Source: Kineococcus terrestris (GTDB taxonomy: Bacteria > Actinomycetota > Actinomycetes > Actinomycetales > Kineococcaceae). From it: a stretch of DNA of 64,000 nt. The stretch is taken from NCBI RefSeq assembly GCF_041020765.1, contig NZ_JBEUEJ010000017.1, one strand, 5' to 3'. A program made the position numbers and the translations under genes. This document shows positions 1-8,526 of this stretch, piece by piece. Numbering within the stretch: the stretch's first letter is position 1; every line of letters begins with the position of its first letter. A model generated the notes under the pieces. The model saw only the letters and a list, made by a program, of their open reading frames with translations, searched no databases and was not told the DNA's origin.

Positions 1-59
1 GGTGCCCCCCCGGGACCCGGGCGGGCACCGGCGCGCCGTCGTTGGCACAGTGGTCCGCC

Positions 60-1052
60 GTGCCGCAGCCCGCTGACCCCCCGCCCGACCCCTCGACCGG
101 CCCCTCGACCGACGCCGCCGACCCCGGGGCGCCCGGGACCGTCCCGCTGAGCGAGCTGCCCTCCACGCCGCCGACCCGGCGCCGGGCGAGCGCGCGGCAG
201 TGGCTGGCCGGGGCCCGCCCCCGCACGCTGCCCGCCGCGCTGACCCCCGTCCTCGTGGGCACGGGCGCCGCCGCGGCCCTGGACGGCGTGCGCTGGAGCA
301 CCGCCGTCCTCTCCCTCGTCGTCGCCCTGGCCCTGCAGGTGGGCGTCAACTACGCCAACGACTACTCCGACGGCGTGCGCGGCACCGACGCCGACCGGGT
401 CGGGCCCTTCCGCCTCGTCGGCTCGGGCGCCGCCGAGCCGCGGCACGTGCGCGACGCGGCCTTCAGCTGCTTCGCCGTGGCGGCGCTGGCCGGTCTGGCC
501 GTCGTCGCCCTGGCCGAGGCGTGGTGGCTGCTGCTCGTGGGCGCCGCCAGCATCGCCGCCGCCTGGTACTACACCGGCGGCAAGCGCCCCTACGGCTACG
601 CCGGGCTGGGCGAGGTGTTCGTCTTCGTCTTCTTCGGCCTCGTCGCCGTCCTGGGCACCACGTACGTGCAGGCCGGGCGGGTCAGCGGCGTCGCGGTGGC
701 CGGCGCGGTCTGCGTGGGGCTGCTGGCCGTGGCGATCCTGCTGGCCAACAACCTGCGCGACGTGCCCACCGACGCCGTGGCCGGCAAGCGGACGCTGGCC
801 GTGCGCCTGGGCGAGGAGCGCACCCGCCTGCTGTACGCGGGGACCGTCGCCGGCGCGCTCGCCGCGGCCCTGGCGTGCGCGCCGCGGCACCCGTGGGCGC
901 TGCTGGTCCTGCTGGCCGTCGTCCCCGCGGTGCCGCCCGTGCGCACCGTGCTCGGCGGGGCCCGCGGGCGCGACCTCGTGCCCGTCCTGCAGCGCACCGG
1001 GCAGCTGGAGCTGGTGACCGGGGCGCTGCTGGCGCTCGGCCTGGCCCTGTGA
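60..1052 (+). CDS. menA: 1,4-dihydroxy-2-naphthoate polyprenyltransferase
   Basis: Integral-membrane UbiA-family prenyltransferase that attaches the polyprenyl tail to DHNA in menaquinone synthesis. The protein has a Pro-rich N-terminus of about 45 residues, then the entry motif RPRTLPAALTPVLVG. The first Asp-rich motif is NDYSDGVRGTD and the second is NNLRDVPTD followed by GKRTLAVRLG. About eight hydrophobic segments follow one another. The start is uncertain. A TTG at 42 is in frame, but GTG at 60 (330 aa) has a -10-like CACAGT eight bases upstream. It lies next to cytochrome c maturation genes, which fits a respiratory neighbourhood. Confidence 0.93.
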   Translation: MPQPADPPPDPSTGPSTDAADPGAPGTVPLSELPSTPPTRRRASARQWLAGARPRTLPAALTPVLVGTGAAAALDGVRWSTAVLSLVVALALQVGVNYANDYSDGVRGTDADRVGPFRLVGSGAAEPRHVRDAAFSCFAVAALAGLAVVALAEAWWLLLVGAASIAAAWYYTGGKRPYGYAGLGEVFVFVFFGLVAVLGTTYVQAGRVSGVAVAGAVCVGLLAVAILLANNLRDVPTDAVAGKRTLAVRLGEERTRLLYAGTVAGALAAALACAPRHPWALLVLLAVVPAVPPVRTVLGGARGRDLVPVLQRTGQLELVTGALLALGLAL

Positions 1053-1097
1053 GCGGTCCGGCGAGCGCGTCCGCCCGCCGGCGGGCCCGCGCGGCCG

Positions 1098-1103
1098 TAG
1101 GCT
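1098..1103 (+). promoter_or_regulatory. -10 hexamer TAGGCT of leaderless gene at 1111
   Basis: TAGGCT ends 7 nt before the GTG at 1111, so transcription would start at or next to the start codon. No ribosome-binding site is present. Confidence 0.6.
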
Positions 1104-1110
1104 GCGCGCC

Positions 1111-1431
1111 GTGACGGAGGTCGAGGTCCGGGCGGACGGCGCGCACCGCTACGCGGCGGTGCTCACGACGGCGACGGGCAGCAGCGAGCACGTCGTCACC
1201 GCCGACGAGGAGCTGCTGGCGCGCCTGGACGTGACGGCCGCCGAGGAGCCCGTCCTCGTGCGCCGGGTGCTGGAGGTGCTGGCCGCCGCCCTGGACCGGG
1301 CCGAGCGCGACGACGCCGGGCCGGGCGACGACCCCGCCGGCGGCCGCGCGGCCGTCCTGCCCGCGCTCATCGACCTCGCGGCCCTGGAGCGCGAGCGCCC
1401 CGAGCTGCTGCGCGACCTGCCCCTGCGCTGA
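1111..1431 (+). CDS. small acidic hypothetical protein
   Basis: A 106-aa acidic protein of unknown function. The N-terminal half (about 1-35) reads like a short beta-rich domain (VEVRADGAHRYAAVLTTATG) and the middle (about 40-70) like an amphipathic helix rich in Glu and Arg. There is no signal peptide, membrane segment or Cys. The GTG start lies 7 nt after a TAGGCT -10 element, so it is probably a leaderless single gene. It converges with the DUF4229 gene across a 9-nt gap. Coding potential is supported by strong third-position GC bias. I do not recognise a family. Confidence 0.7.
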   Translation: MTEVEVRADGAHRYAAVLTTATGSSEHVVTADEELLARLDVTAAEEPVLVRRVLEVLAAALDRAERDDAGPGDDPAGGRAAVLPALIDLAALERERPELLRDLPLR

Positions 1432-1440
1432 GGGGACCCC

Positions 1441-1710
1441 TCAGCGGTCCTCGGCGTCCTCGTCCTCGCGCAGCCCGCGCTCGAAGCGCGAGCGCCGGCC
1501 GCCGCCCTGGACGCGCGCGTCCACGCGGCGCTGCACCTCGGCGGCCATCGCGTCGCGCTGCTTGCGCAGCAGCACCAGCGACAGCAGCACCGAGACCACC
1601 GCCGCCAGGCCCAGGGCCAGCCAGCCGCGCGCGCCCAGCAGGTACAGCAGCAGCAGGGACCCGACGAAGATGCTCAGCCGGAGCACCGAGTAGCGGAACG
1701 CCACGAACAC
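1441..1710 (-). CDS. DUF4229 domain membrane protein
   Basis: An 89-aa protein with two transmembrane helices at about residues 12-28 and 30-47 (SIFVGSLLLLYLLGARGWLALG...). A basic then acidic cytoplasmic tail rich in Arg, Asp and Glu follows. This is the layout of the actinobacterial DUF4229 family, usually found beside ccsB or menA genes. It is the last gene of the cytochrome c maturation operon, one base after the ccsB stop codon. Function is unknown; a role in haem or cytochrome assembly is only suggested by position. Confidence 0.8.
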   Translation of the reverse strand: MFVAFRYSVLRLSIFVGSLLLLYLLGARGWLALGLAAVVSVLLSLVLLRKQRDAMAAEVQRRVDARVQGGGRRSRFERGLREDEDAEDR

Positions 1711-1711
1711 G

Positions 1712-2737
1712 TCACACCCCCGCGTACGAGTGGAGACCGGGGAAGAAGATGTTCACCACGAGGTAGTTGAACAGGATGCAGGCGAAGGCGGCGCAGGCCA
1801 GCCAGGCGGCGCGGCGGCCGTCCCAGCCGCGGGTCGCCCGCGCGTGCAGGTAGGCGGCGTAGACGACCCAGATGACGAACGTCCACACCTCCTTGGAGTC
1901 CCAGCCCCAGTAGCGGTTCCACGCCACCTGCGCCCACACGGCGCCCGCGATGAGCGTGAACGTCCACATGACGAAGCCCACCGCGTACAGGCGGAACGCC
2001 GTGCGCTCCAGCTCCACCGAGGAGGGCAGGGCGTCCATGAACGCGCCGCCGGGCACGCGGCCGGCCGCCCGCGAGCGCTCGCGCTTCTCCTGCACCAGCT
2101 GCAGGACCGTGGCGGAGAAGCCGACGGTCGACAGGGCGCTGGCCAGGATCGCGACGAAGACGTGGATGACGAGCCAGTAGCTGTCCAGGGCGGGGACGAG
2201 CTGGGCGGCCTCGACGTAGAAGGTGCGCAGCGCGATCCCGAGGGTGGCCAGCACGGGCCCGGCGACGAAGACGCCCAGGTAGCGGGCGTCGCGGCCCGCG
2301 CCGAGGTGGGCGCGCAGCACGACGACGAGGTAGGCCAGCGACACCACGAGCGTGCCGGTGAGGGCGAACTCGAACATGTTGCCCCACGGCACCCGGTGCA
2401 CCGACAGGCCGCGGGCCACGACGGAGCCGAGGTGGAACAGGGTCGCCAGCACGAACAGCGACGTGCCGACCGCGGCGGCGCGGCGGCGCCCGCGCGGCAC
2501 CCGCACCGGCGGGGCCGGGGGTGCGGCCACCCGCCCGCCCGCCGACCCTGCCGACCCTGCCGACGCGCCGCGCTGGCCGCCGGCGCGCCGGGCGGCCGGC
2601 TCGCCGCGGCGGGCCTTGACCACCTTGCCGCTCTCGGCGAGGTCGGCGGCGTAGGCCGTCATGGCGAACAGGTACGCGGCCATCGCCGCGTACAGCAGGA
2701 CGTTGCTGATCCCCGCGATGTTCTCGTCGACGCTCAC
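1712..2737 (-). CDS. ccsB: cytochrome c biogenesis protein CcsB (CcsA/ResC type)
   Basis: The 341-aa membrane subunit of the system II cytochrome c synthase, which carries haem out to apocytochromes. The haem-handling signature is RYWGWDSKEVWTF (about residues 270-285). Conserved His residues lie in flanking helices (for example LDSYWLVIHVFVA). There are about eight transmembrane helices. Residues about 40-85 form an Ala/Gly/Arg-rich cytoplasmic insert after helix 1 that carries GSAG repeats. The GTG start has a GAGGAG ribosome-binding site and overlaps the resB stop by 4 nt, so the two halves of the synthase are translationally coupled. Confidence 0.95.
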   Translation of the reverse strand: MSVDENIAGISNVLLYAAMAAYLFAMTAYAADLAESGKVVKARRGEPAARRAGGQRGASAGSAGSAGGRVAAPPAPPVRVPRGRRRAAAVGTSLFVLATLFHLGSVVARGLSVHRVPWGNMFEFALTGTLVVSLAYLVVVLRAHLGAGRDARYLGVFVAGPVLATLGIALRTFYVEAAQLVPALDSYWLVIHVFVAILASALSTVGFSATVLQLVQEKRERSRAAGRVPGGAFMDALPSSVELERTAFRLYAVGFVMWTFTLIAGAVWAQVAWNRYWGWDSKEVWTFVIWVVYAAYLHARATRGWDGRRAAWLACAAFACILFNYLVVNIFFPGLHSYAGV

Positions 2738-4611
2738 GCCGTCTCCTCAGGCCGTCCGTCGGTCCCGGTGCCCCCCGGGACCCTGGCCGCGTCCGCGGCC
2801 CCTCGTCCGGCGCGCCGCGGCGCGCCGTCCCCATCGTCCCCCACCGCGGGGGCGTCCCCCGACGGGGTCACGTCCCCGTCCTCCGGCTCGTCCGGGCCGG
2901 CCTCGTCCGGGACGGGTTCGCCCAGCTCCCGGCGCAGCCGCCGCAGGACCCCGTCGACCTCGTCGCCCAGCCCGGCGTCGCTGCCGCGCGACAGCCCGGC
3001 CACCTCCACGCGCGAGCCGCCGCCGGCGGCCGGGACGACCCGCACCCACAGGCGCCGGCGCGGCAGGAACAGCGACATCACCAGCCCGGCCGTGGCCAGC
3101 AGCGAGAACGCGAGCGCGGCGTGCTGGCCGGGGGTGTACCGCACGTCGAAGGAGGCGAAGCGCTGCACGCCCTCGAAGGTGAGGGTGCCCAGACCGCCGG
3201 GCAGCTCCGCGACGTCGCCGGGCTGCATCTGCAGCGCCACCGGCTGCCCGGCGTCGTCGAGCACGCGGGTCAGGCCGCTGTCGTCGAGCTCGTAGACGTT
3301 CTGCGGCCGGCCGTCGTCCAGGCCCAGGTCGCCGGTCCACGCGGTCATCACGAGCACCGGGTTGGCCAGGTCGGGGAAGCCGGACACGGGCGCGCCGTCG
3401 GAGCCGACCGTCGCGGCCGGCAGGAAGACGCCCTGCAGGCCCACCTGGACGGGCTCGCCGTCGGCGTCCACCGCGTCGGGGACCTTCAGCACGCCCGTGG
3501 AGTCGTAGTTGGCGGTCTGCGGCAGGAACGGCACCGCGCCGTCGGCCACGACGTCTCCCGCGCCGTCGCGGTAGGTCAGCCGCAGCGCGTAGCCGTTGCC
3601 GGACAGCGACACCTGCGCGCCGTCCACGACGGCGGGGTGGTTGACGCGCACGGTCTCCGCGCGCGGCTCGGCGCCCGGCTCGTCGGTCAGCAGGACGTCG
3701 GCGGCGAACTGGCGCGGCTGGCCGATCTGGGAGGTCTGCTGCGCCTCGAAGCCCACCGTCATCCGCTCCAGCGTCAGCGCGAACGGGGGGATGTCGCCCT
3801 GGTCGGCCCACACGCCGGACTCGAAGCTGTCCCAGTCGCTGGTCGTGCCGACGAAGGACTCGCCCTCGGTGACCAGCCGCTGGCCGGAGTAGGAGAACAG
3901 GGCGCTGGTCGCCACGGCCAGCAGCAGCCCGACCAGCGACAGGTGGAACAGCAGGTTGCCGCTCTCGCGGTGGTGCCCGCGCTCGGCGGCCACGGACCCG
4001 CCGGACGCGCCGTCGCCGCCGTCGGGGCGCACGTCGACGCGGAAGCGGCGGCCCAGGGCCGCGCGCGCCGCGCCCAGCGCCGTCGCCGGGTCGGCGGCCA
4101 GCTCGGCCTCGCGGTGCTCCGGCAGCCGCGACAGGCGCGCCGGGGTGCGCGGGGGCCGCGAGCGCAGCGCCCGCCAGTGCACGCCCGCGCGCGGCAGCAC
4201 GCAGCCGACGAGGGAGACGAACAGCAGCAGGTAGACGGCGGAGAACCAGACGGAGCTGTAGACGTCGAAGAACTGAAGCCGGTCCAGCCACGGGCCCGCC
4301 GTGGGGTGGTCCAGGACGAACTGCGCCACGCCCGCCGGGTCGGTGCCGCGCTGCGGGAACGTCGAGCCGGGCACGGCCGCGACCGCCAGCAGCATCAGCA
4401 GGAACAGCGCCACGCGCATGCTCGTCAGCTGCCGCCAGCAGTAGCGCAGGAACTCCCCCGGGCGCAGCGGCGCCGCCGCGGTGCTGGAGCCCGCGGAGCC
4501 GGAGCGCGAGGAGCCGGCCGGGCGGGACGCGGCGCCGCCGGGGCCCCCGTCGCGGTAGCCGTCGCGCAGGTCGTCGAGGTGGGACCCGTCGCGGGTCGTG
4601 TCGTGTGCCAT
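2734..4611 (-). CDS. resB: cytochrome c biogenesis protein ResB (Ccs1)
   Basis: ResB (625 aa), the partner of CcsB in the system II haem lyase. A disordered Gly/Ser/Arg-rich N-terminus of about 55 residues precedes paired helices at about 65-90 and 130-150. The typical ResB phrase VPGSTFPQR follows the first helix. Another helix lies near 235-255, then a large extracytoplasmic domain, a last helix near 535 (ALAFSLLATAGLVMSLFLP) and an acidic tail. Translation probably starts at ATG 4611; the open frame continues upstream over ccdA but has no resB-like sequence there. It ends with a 4-nt overlap on ccsB and begins 14 nt after ccdA. Confidence 0.94.
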   Translation of the reverse strand: MAHDTTRDGSHLDDLRDGYRDGGPGGAASRPAGSSRSGSAGSSTAAAPLRPGEFLRYCWRQLTSMRVALFLLMLLAVAAVPGSTFPQRGTDPAGVAQFVLDHPTAGPWLDRLQFFDVYSSVWFSAVYLLLFVSLVGCVLPRAGVHWRALRSRPPRTPARLSRLPEHREAELAADPATALGAARAALGRRFRVDVRPDGGDGASGGSVAAERGHHRESGNLLFHLSLVGLLLAVATSALFSYSGQRLVTEGESFVGTTSDWDSFESGVWADQGDIPPFALTLERMTVGFEAQQTSQIGQPRQFAADVLLTDEPGAEPRAETVRVNHPAVVDGAQVSLSGNGYALRLTYRDGAGDVVADGAVPFLPQTANYDSTGVLKVPDAVDADGEPVQVGLQGVFLPAATVGSDGAPVSGFPDLANPVLVMTAWTGDLGLDDGRPQNVYELDDSGLTRVLDDAGQPVALQMQPGDVAELPGGLGTLTFEGVQRFASFDVRYTPGQHAALAFSLLATAGLVMSLFLPRRRLWVRVVPAAGGGSRVEVAGLSRGSDAGLGDEVDGVLRRLRRELGEPVPDEAGPDEPEDGDVTPSGDAPAVGDDGDGAPRRAGRGAADAARVPGGTGTDGRPEETA

Positions 4612-4625
4612 GGGTGGGTGTCCGC

Positions 4626-5372
4626 CTAGAGGACCGTCTCGAAGGAGGCGATCGGGCCGGAGAGCAGGGAGGTGAACCAGGTGAAGGCGTCCGTGACGAG
4701 CAGGACGCCGATGACGACGAGCAGGACGCCGCCGGCGCGGTTGACGGCCCCGCGGTGCCGCCGCAGCACCGACAGCACTCGCATGCCGCGCGCGAAGCCG
4801 AGGGCCAGCAGGACGAACGGCAGGCCGAGGCCCAGGCAGTAGGCGACCGCGAGGCCCGTGGAGCGGCCCGCGGTGCCGCTCTGCCAGCCGAGGGCGACGA
4901 TCGCGGCGAAGATCGGGCCGACGCACGGGCCCCAGCTGAGCCCGAACACCAGGCCGAGCAGGGGGGCGCCGACCAGACCGGCGGGCGGGCGCCACCGGAT
5001 CCGGAACTCCCGCTGCGCCCACAGCGGCGAGGCCAGCACCAGGACGCCCATCGCGACGACGAGGACGCCGAGCACGCGCTGCAGGACGAGGGTGTTCGCC
5101 TGCAGCGCGTAGCCGAGGCTGCCGGCGGTGAAGTTGATGAGGACGAAGACGGTCGAGAACCCCAGGACGAACAGCAGGGCCCCGGCGACCATCCGCCCGC
5201 GCCGCTGCCGCTCCAGGTCCTCCCCGGTCAGGCCGGTGACGTAGCCGAGGAAGCCGGGCACCAGCGGCAGCACGCACGGGGACAGGAACGAGACGAGCCC
5301 CGCCAGCACCGCCAGCGGCACCGCCAGCAGCAGCGGCCCCGCCACGACGGTCTGCTGCAGGTCACCCGTCAC
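4626..5372 (-). CDS. ccdA: CcdA-family thiol-disulfide electron carrier
   Basis: A 248-aa membrane protein with six predicted helices. It moves reducing equivalents across the membrane to keep apocytochrome haem-binding cysteines reduced. The two redox cysteines lie in LVSFLSPCVLPLVPG (near residue 30) and GLSWGPCVGP (near 145), the CcdA/DsbD-beta signature. The GTG start is chosen because it overlaps the tlpA stop codon by 4 nt (GTGA). A much longer open frame upstream is antisense to other genes. It feeds the TlpA-like lipoprotein encoded immediately before it. Confidence 0.95.
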   Translation of the reverse strand: MTGDLQQTVVAGPLLLAVPLAVLAGLVSFLSPCVLPLVPGFLGYVTGLTGEDLERQRRGRMVAGALLFVLGFSTVFVLINFTAGSLGYALQANTLVLQRVLGVLVVAMGVLVLASPLWAQREFRIRWRPPAGLVGAPLLGLVFGLSWGPCVGPIFAAIVALGWQSGTAGRSTGLAVAYCLGLGLPFVLLALGFARGMRVLSVLRRHRGAVNRAGGVLLVVIGVLLVTDAFTWFTSLLSGPIASFETVL

Positions 5373-5986
5373 GCCGGCGCCCCCTCCGGCTCTCCTCCGG
5401 CGCCGGGCCCGTCGCCCAGGGCGCCGTCCACGAGGCCGGTGAGGATGGAGCGCTCCGCCACGCCGGACACCTGCCCGGCCACCCGGCCCTGCGCGTCCAG
5501 CACGACGGTCGTGGGGGTGGCGCGGGGGGCGACCCCGCGCAGCGCGAGCATCGCCGAGCCGTCCTCGTCCAGGACGCTGGGGAAGGTCACGCCGAAGCGC
5601 TCGGTGAAGGCGCGCGCCCGCGCGGCCGTGTCCCGGGTGTTGATGCCGACGACGCGCACGCCGCGGTCGGCGTACTCCTGCGCGACGGCCTCCAGCGTCG
5701 GCGCCTCCTCGCGGCACGGCGCGCAGTCGGCGAACCACGTGTTGAGCACGACGACGTCGCCGCGCAGGTCGGCCAGGTCGATCGTCTCGCCGTCGATGCC
5801 GGTGCCGGAGAACTCCACGACGACGCTGCGCGCCTCGGGCGGGGTCTCCACCCACGTGCCGTCGCCCTGCACGTAGCCGAGGTCGCCGCCGGCGGCGGGC
5901 AGGCCGTCGTCGCTGCCGCAGCCGGCGAGCAGGGCGATCGCCGCGGCGGCGGCGGCCAGGGCGCGGACGGGACGGCGGACGGCCAC
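5369..5986 (-). CDS. TlpA/ResA-like thioredoxin-fold lipoprotein
   Basis: A 205-aa extracytoplasmic thiol-disulfide reductase. The N-terminus is a lipoprotein signal ending in the lipobox LLAGC (Cys23), so the protein is membrane-tethered outside the cell. The thioredoxin fold carries the redox site WFADCAPC near residues 84-91, a CxxC with Ala-Pro in the middle as in ResA/TlpA, and the cis-Pro region near TPTTVVLD. It would take electrons from CcdA and reduce oxidised CXXCH motifs before haem attachment. It overlaps ccdA by 4 nt and follows the phosphatase gene by 1 nt. Confidence 0.93.
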   Translation of the reverse strand: MAVRRPVRALAAAAAAIALLAGCGSDDGLPAAGGDLGYVQGDGTWVETPPEARSVVVEFSGTGIDGETIDLADLRGDVVVLNTWFADCAPCREEAPTLEAVAQEYADRGVRVVGINTRDTAARARAFTERFGVTFPSVLDEDGSAMLALRGVAPRATPTTVVLDAQGRVAGQVSGVAERSILTGLVDGALGDGPGAGGEPEGAPA

Positions 5987-5987
5987 G

Positions 5988-6629
5988 TCAGGCCCCCGGG
6001 ACCGGGTCGGCGCCCACCAGCAGGTCGGCGCACGGCTCGCTGTAGGAGACGGCGACGAGGCGGCGGCCGGAGAACTCCAGCGACGTGATCGAGGCCAGGG
6101 CGCACTGGCGCCGGCGCGGGTCGTGCGCCAGCGGGCGGCCCTCGGCGCGCAGCCGCGTCAGCCACACGGGCAGCTGGTGGCTGACGAGCACGGACTCGCG
6201 GCCGGGGAACGCGTCGCGCACGTCGCGCACGACGGCGGTCATCCGCGCCACCTGCTCGGTGTACGGCTCGCCCCAGCTCGGGCGCAGCGGGTTCCACAGC
6301 CGCGGCCACACCCGCGGGTCGCGCAGCGAGCCGGGTCCGGAGCCGATGCGGCGGCCCTCGAAGGAGTTGCCGGCCTCGACGATCCGCGGCTCGGTGCCCA
6401 GCGGCAGCCCCAGGCCGCGGGCGATCGGCGCGGCCGTCTCCTGCGCGCGCTGCAGCGGGGAGGCCGTCACCGAGGCGACGTCGCGCACGGAGAAGTGCAG
6501 GCCCAGGCGGGCGGCCATCGCCTGCCCGCGCTCGGACAGCCGGTAGCCGGGCAGCCGGCCGTACAGGACGCGCTCGGGGTTGTGGACCTCGCCGTGCCGC
6601 ACGAGGTGGACGACGGTGCGCCCGCTCAC
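5988..6629 (-). CDS. histidine phosphatase (phosphoglycerate mutase-like) family protein
   Basis: A 213-aa cytosolic protein of the branch-2 histidine phosphatase superfamily. The catalytic RHG is at residues 11-13 (HLVRHGEVHN). The supporting motifs are SPLQRAQETA and the second catalytic His in SVLVSHQLPVW. The GTG start overlaps the hemL stop codon by 4 nt. This gene repeatedly sits between hemL and the cytochrome c maturation genes in actinobacteria, so a role near haem metabolism is possible, but the substrate is unknown. A true phosphoglycerate mutase is unlikely from the short length and context. Confidence 0.88.
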   Translation of the reverse strand: MSGRTVVHLVRHGEVHNPERVLYGRLPGYRLSERGQAMAARLGLHFSVRDVASVTASPLQRAQETAAPIARGLGLPLGTEPRIVEAGNSFEGRRIGSGPGSLRDPRVWPRLWNPLRPSWGEPYTEQVARMTAVVRDVRDAFPGRESVLVSHQLPVWLTRLRAEGRPLAHDPRRRQCALASITSLEFSGRRLVAVSYSEPCADLLVGADPVPGA

Positions 6630-7972
6630 AGCGAGCCCGCCCCGGCGGCGGCCGCGCGCGCGGCGTGCGGCAGGGCGTCCAGCACCCGGTCCAGCGCCGC
6701 GTCGTCGTGGCTGGCGGACAGGAACCACGCCTCGTACGCGCTGGGCGGCAGGTGCACGCCGCGCTCGAGCATCGCGTGGAAGAACGCGCGGAACGCGCCG
6801 AGGTCCTGCTGCCGGGCCTGGTCGTAGTCGCGGACCTCGTCCAGGCCGGTGAAGAACACGCTGAACATCGACCCGGCGGTGTTCACCAGGTGCGGCACGC
6901 CCTCCGCGACCAGCGCCGCGCTCGCCGCGTCGCGCACGGTGGCGGCGGCGCGCTCGACGGCCGCGTACACCTGCGGGGTGCAGCCGCGCAGCGTCGCCAG
7001 CCCGGCCGCGGTGGCGACGGGGTTCCCCGACAGGGTGCCCGCCTGGTAGACGGGCCCGGCCGGCGCCAGGTGGGCCATGACCTCGGCGCGCCCGCCGAAC
7101 GCGGCGGCGGGGAACCCGCCGCCCATGACCTTGCCGAACGTCATGAGGTCCGGGGCGTGCTCGGCGCCCAGCCCCTCGTACCCCCACCAGCCGGCCGCCG
7201 AGACGCGGAAGCCCGTCATCACCTCGTCGGTGATCAGCAGGGCGCCGTGCTCGCGGGTGACGCGGCGCAGCTCGGCGGTGAACCCCGGCGCGGGCGGGAC
7301 GACGCCCATGTTGCCGGCGGCGGCCTCGACGATGACGCAGGCGATCCGGTCCCCGTGCGCGGCGAAGACCTCCGCCAGCGCGGCCGGGTCGTTGTAGGGC
7401 AGGACGAGGGTGTCGGCCGCCGAGGCGCCCGTGACGCCGGGGGTGTCGGGCAGCGCGAACGTCGCCAGCCCCGAGCCGGCCGAGGCCAGCAGGGAGTCGA
7501 CGTGGCCGTGGTAGTGCCCGGCGAACTTCACGACGACGGGGCGGCCGGTGAACCCGCGGGCCAGGCGGACCGCGCTCATCGTGGCCTCGGTGCCGGAGCT
7601 GACCAGGCGCACCTGCTCGACCGGGCCGACGCGGGCGACGATCTCCTCGGCCAGCTCCACCTCGCGCTCGGTGGGCGTGCCGTAGGAGAAGCCGCGCTCG
7701 GCGGCGGCGCGCACCGCGGCCAGCACGTCGGGGTGGGCGTGGCCCAGGATCATCGGGCCCCACGAGCAGATGAGGTCCACGTACTCGCGGCCGTCGGCGT
7801 CCGTCAGGTACGGGCCGCGGGCGCTGGCGGTGAAGCGGGGGGTGCCGCCCACGGCGCGGAAGGCCCGCACGGGCGAGTTGACGCCGCCGGGGATCACCCG
7901 TCCGGCCCGCTCGAACAGGGCCTCGGAGGCGGCGGGAGCCGGGCTCGCCGGGGTGGGCGTCGACGCTGTCAC
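6626..7972 (-). CDS. hemL: glutamate-1-semialdehyde 2,1-aminomutase
   Basis: A PLP enzyme that converts glutamate-1-semialdehyde to 5-aminolevulinate, the second step of the C5 route to haem. It has 448 aa, normal for the family. The PLP lysine is K281 in TFGKVMGGGFPAAA. Other signatures are IPGGVNSPVRAF near the N-terminus, SSGTEATMSA (about 125-134) and LITDEVMTGFR with the PLP-pyridine Asp. It probably starts at GTG 7972. It heads the operon that continues through the phosphatase into cytochrome c maturation, tying precursor supply to cytochrome assembly. The first enzyme, HemA, is encoded at 14.2-15.5 kb. Confidence 0.97.
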   Translation of the reverse strand: MTASTPTPASPAPAASEALFERAGRVIPGGVNSPVRAFRAVGGTPRFTASARGPYLTDADGREYVDLICSWGPMILGHAHPDVLAAVRAAAERGFSYGTPTEREVELAEEIVARVGPVEQVRLVSSGTEATMSAVRLARGFTGRPVVVKFAGHYHGHVDSLLASAGSGLATFALPDTPGVTGASAADTLVLPYNDPAALAEVFAAHGDRIACVIVEAAAGNMGVVPPAPGFTAELRRVTREHGALLITDEVMTGFRVSAAGWWGYEGLGAEHAPDLMTFGKVMGGGFPAAAFGGRAEVMAHLAPAGPVYQAGTLSGNPVATAAGLATLRGCTPQVYAAVERAAATVRDAASAALVAEGVPHLVNTAGSMFSVFFTGLDEVRDYDQARQQDLGAFRAFFHAMLERGVHLPPSAYEAWFLSASHDDAALDRVLDALPHAARAAAAGAGSL

Positions 7973-8176
7973 GGGGTCAAGTGTCGCAAGCCCCGCGGGG
8001 TGCGCCCGCCCGAGGGGCGTCTACGACGCAGCGTCGTGACAGACGTCACGGCGGTGCGGCGCGAGCGGACGCGCGACCGGTCCCCGCGGGCCCTGGCGCG
8101 CGCCCCGGCCGTGCCGGACACTCGCTGCTGCCCGGGCCGGTCGGCCCCGGTGCCACGCGATCGCGGGAGTTCAACC
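7973..8176. other. divergent intergenic region between hemL and the 92-aa gene
   Basis: About 200 bases that must hold the hemL promoter. It contains a short palindrome ACGACGCAGCGTCGT at 8023-8037, and directly after it GTGAC and GTCAC as inverted arms. These are possible operators; no regulator can be named. Confidence 0.35.
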
Positions 8177-8455
8177 ATGAGCACGCTGCGCAGCGACCCT
8201 GTCGTGTCCGGTGAGGACTACGTCGTCGAGGAGGTGGGCGGGCGCCCGCCCCGCGACCTGGACGACTTCACCGGGGAGACGGTCTTCCGGCTCTCGCGCG
8301 GCGCGCTCGGCCACGAGGTCGTCGGCCTCGGCACGGCCGTCGACGGCGCCGTGCGGGTCTTCGAGAAGGACGGCTCCCCCGGCGGCAAGGACGTGCGCGT
8401 GTGGCGCGTGCGGCGCGACGACGACGGCTTCCGGGCGGTGCACACCGCCCCCTGA
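8177..8455 (+). CDS. 92-aa hypothetical protein
   Basis: A small soluble protein preceded by a GGGAG ribosome-binding site 6 nt before ATG. The sequence begins MSTLRSDPVVSGEDYVVEE. The body is beta-rich with alternating charged residues (TVFRLSRG, VRVFEKDGSPGGKDVRVWRV). It has no Cys, signal peptide or membrane segment. It stands alone, divergent from hemL, and ends before a strong bidirectional terminator. I do not recognise a family. The last 40 residues might form a small beta barrel, but that is a guess from the residue pattern. Confidence 0.72.
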   Translation: MSTLRSDPVVSGEDYVVEEVGGRPPRDLDDFTGETVFRLSRGALGHEVVGLGTAVDGAVRVFEKDGSPGGKDVRVWRVRRDDDGFRAVHTAP

Positions 8456-8480
8456 GCCGGGCGGGGTCGACATCCCGTAC

Positions 8481-8518
8481 GCCGGGGGCCGGCGGGCACC
8501 CGCCCGCCGGCCCCCGGC
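8481..8518. terminator. bidirectional terminator hairpin
   Basis: Perfect 17-bp inverted repeat (8481-8497 and 8502-8518) with a 4-nt loop. It sits between convergent genes ending at 8455 and 8527. No T-tract on either side. Confidence 0.75.
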
Positions 8519-8526
8519 CACGCCCG

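Noticed and set aside
1730..3295. 521-codon plus-strand frame opposite ccsB and resB
   Set aside because: Antisense shadow of well-conserved membrane-protein genes; composition is Gly/Arg/His-rich and unlike a protein.
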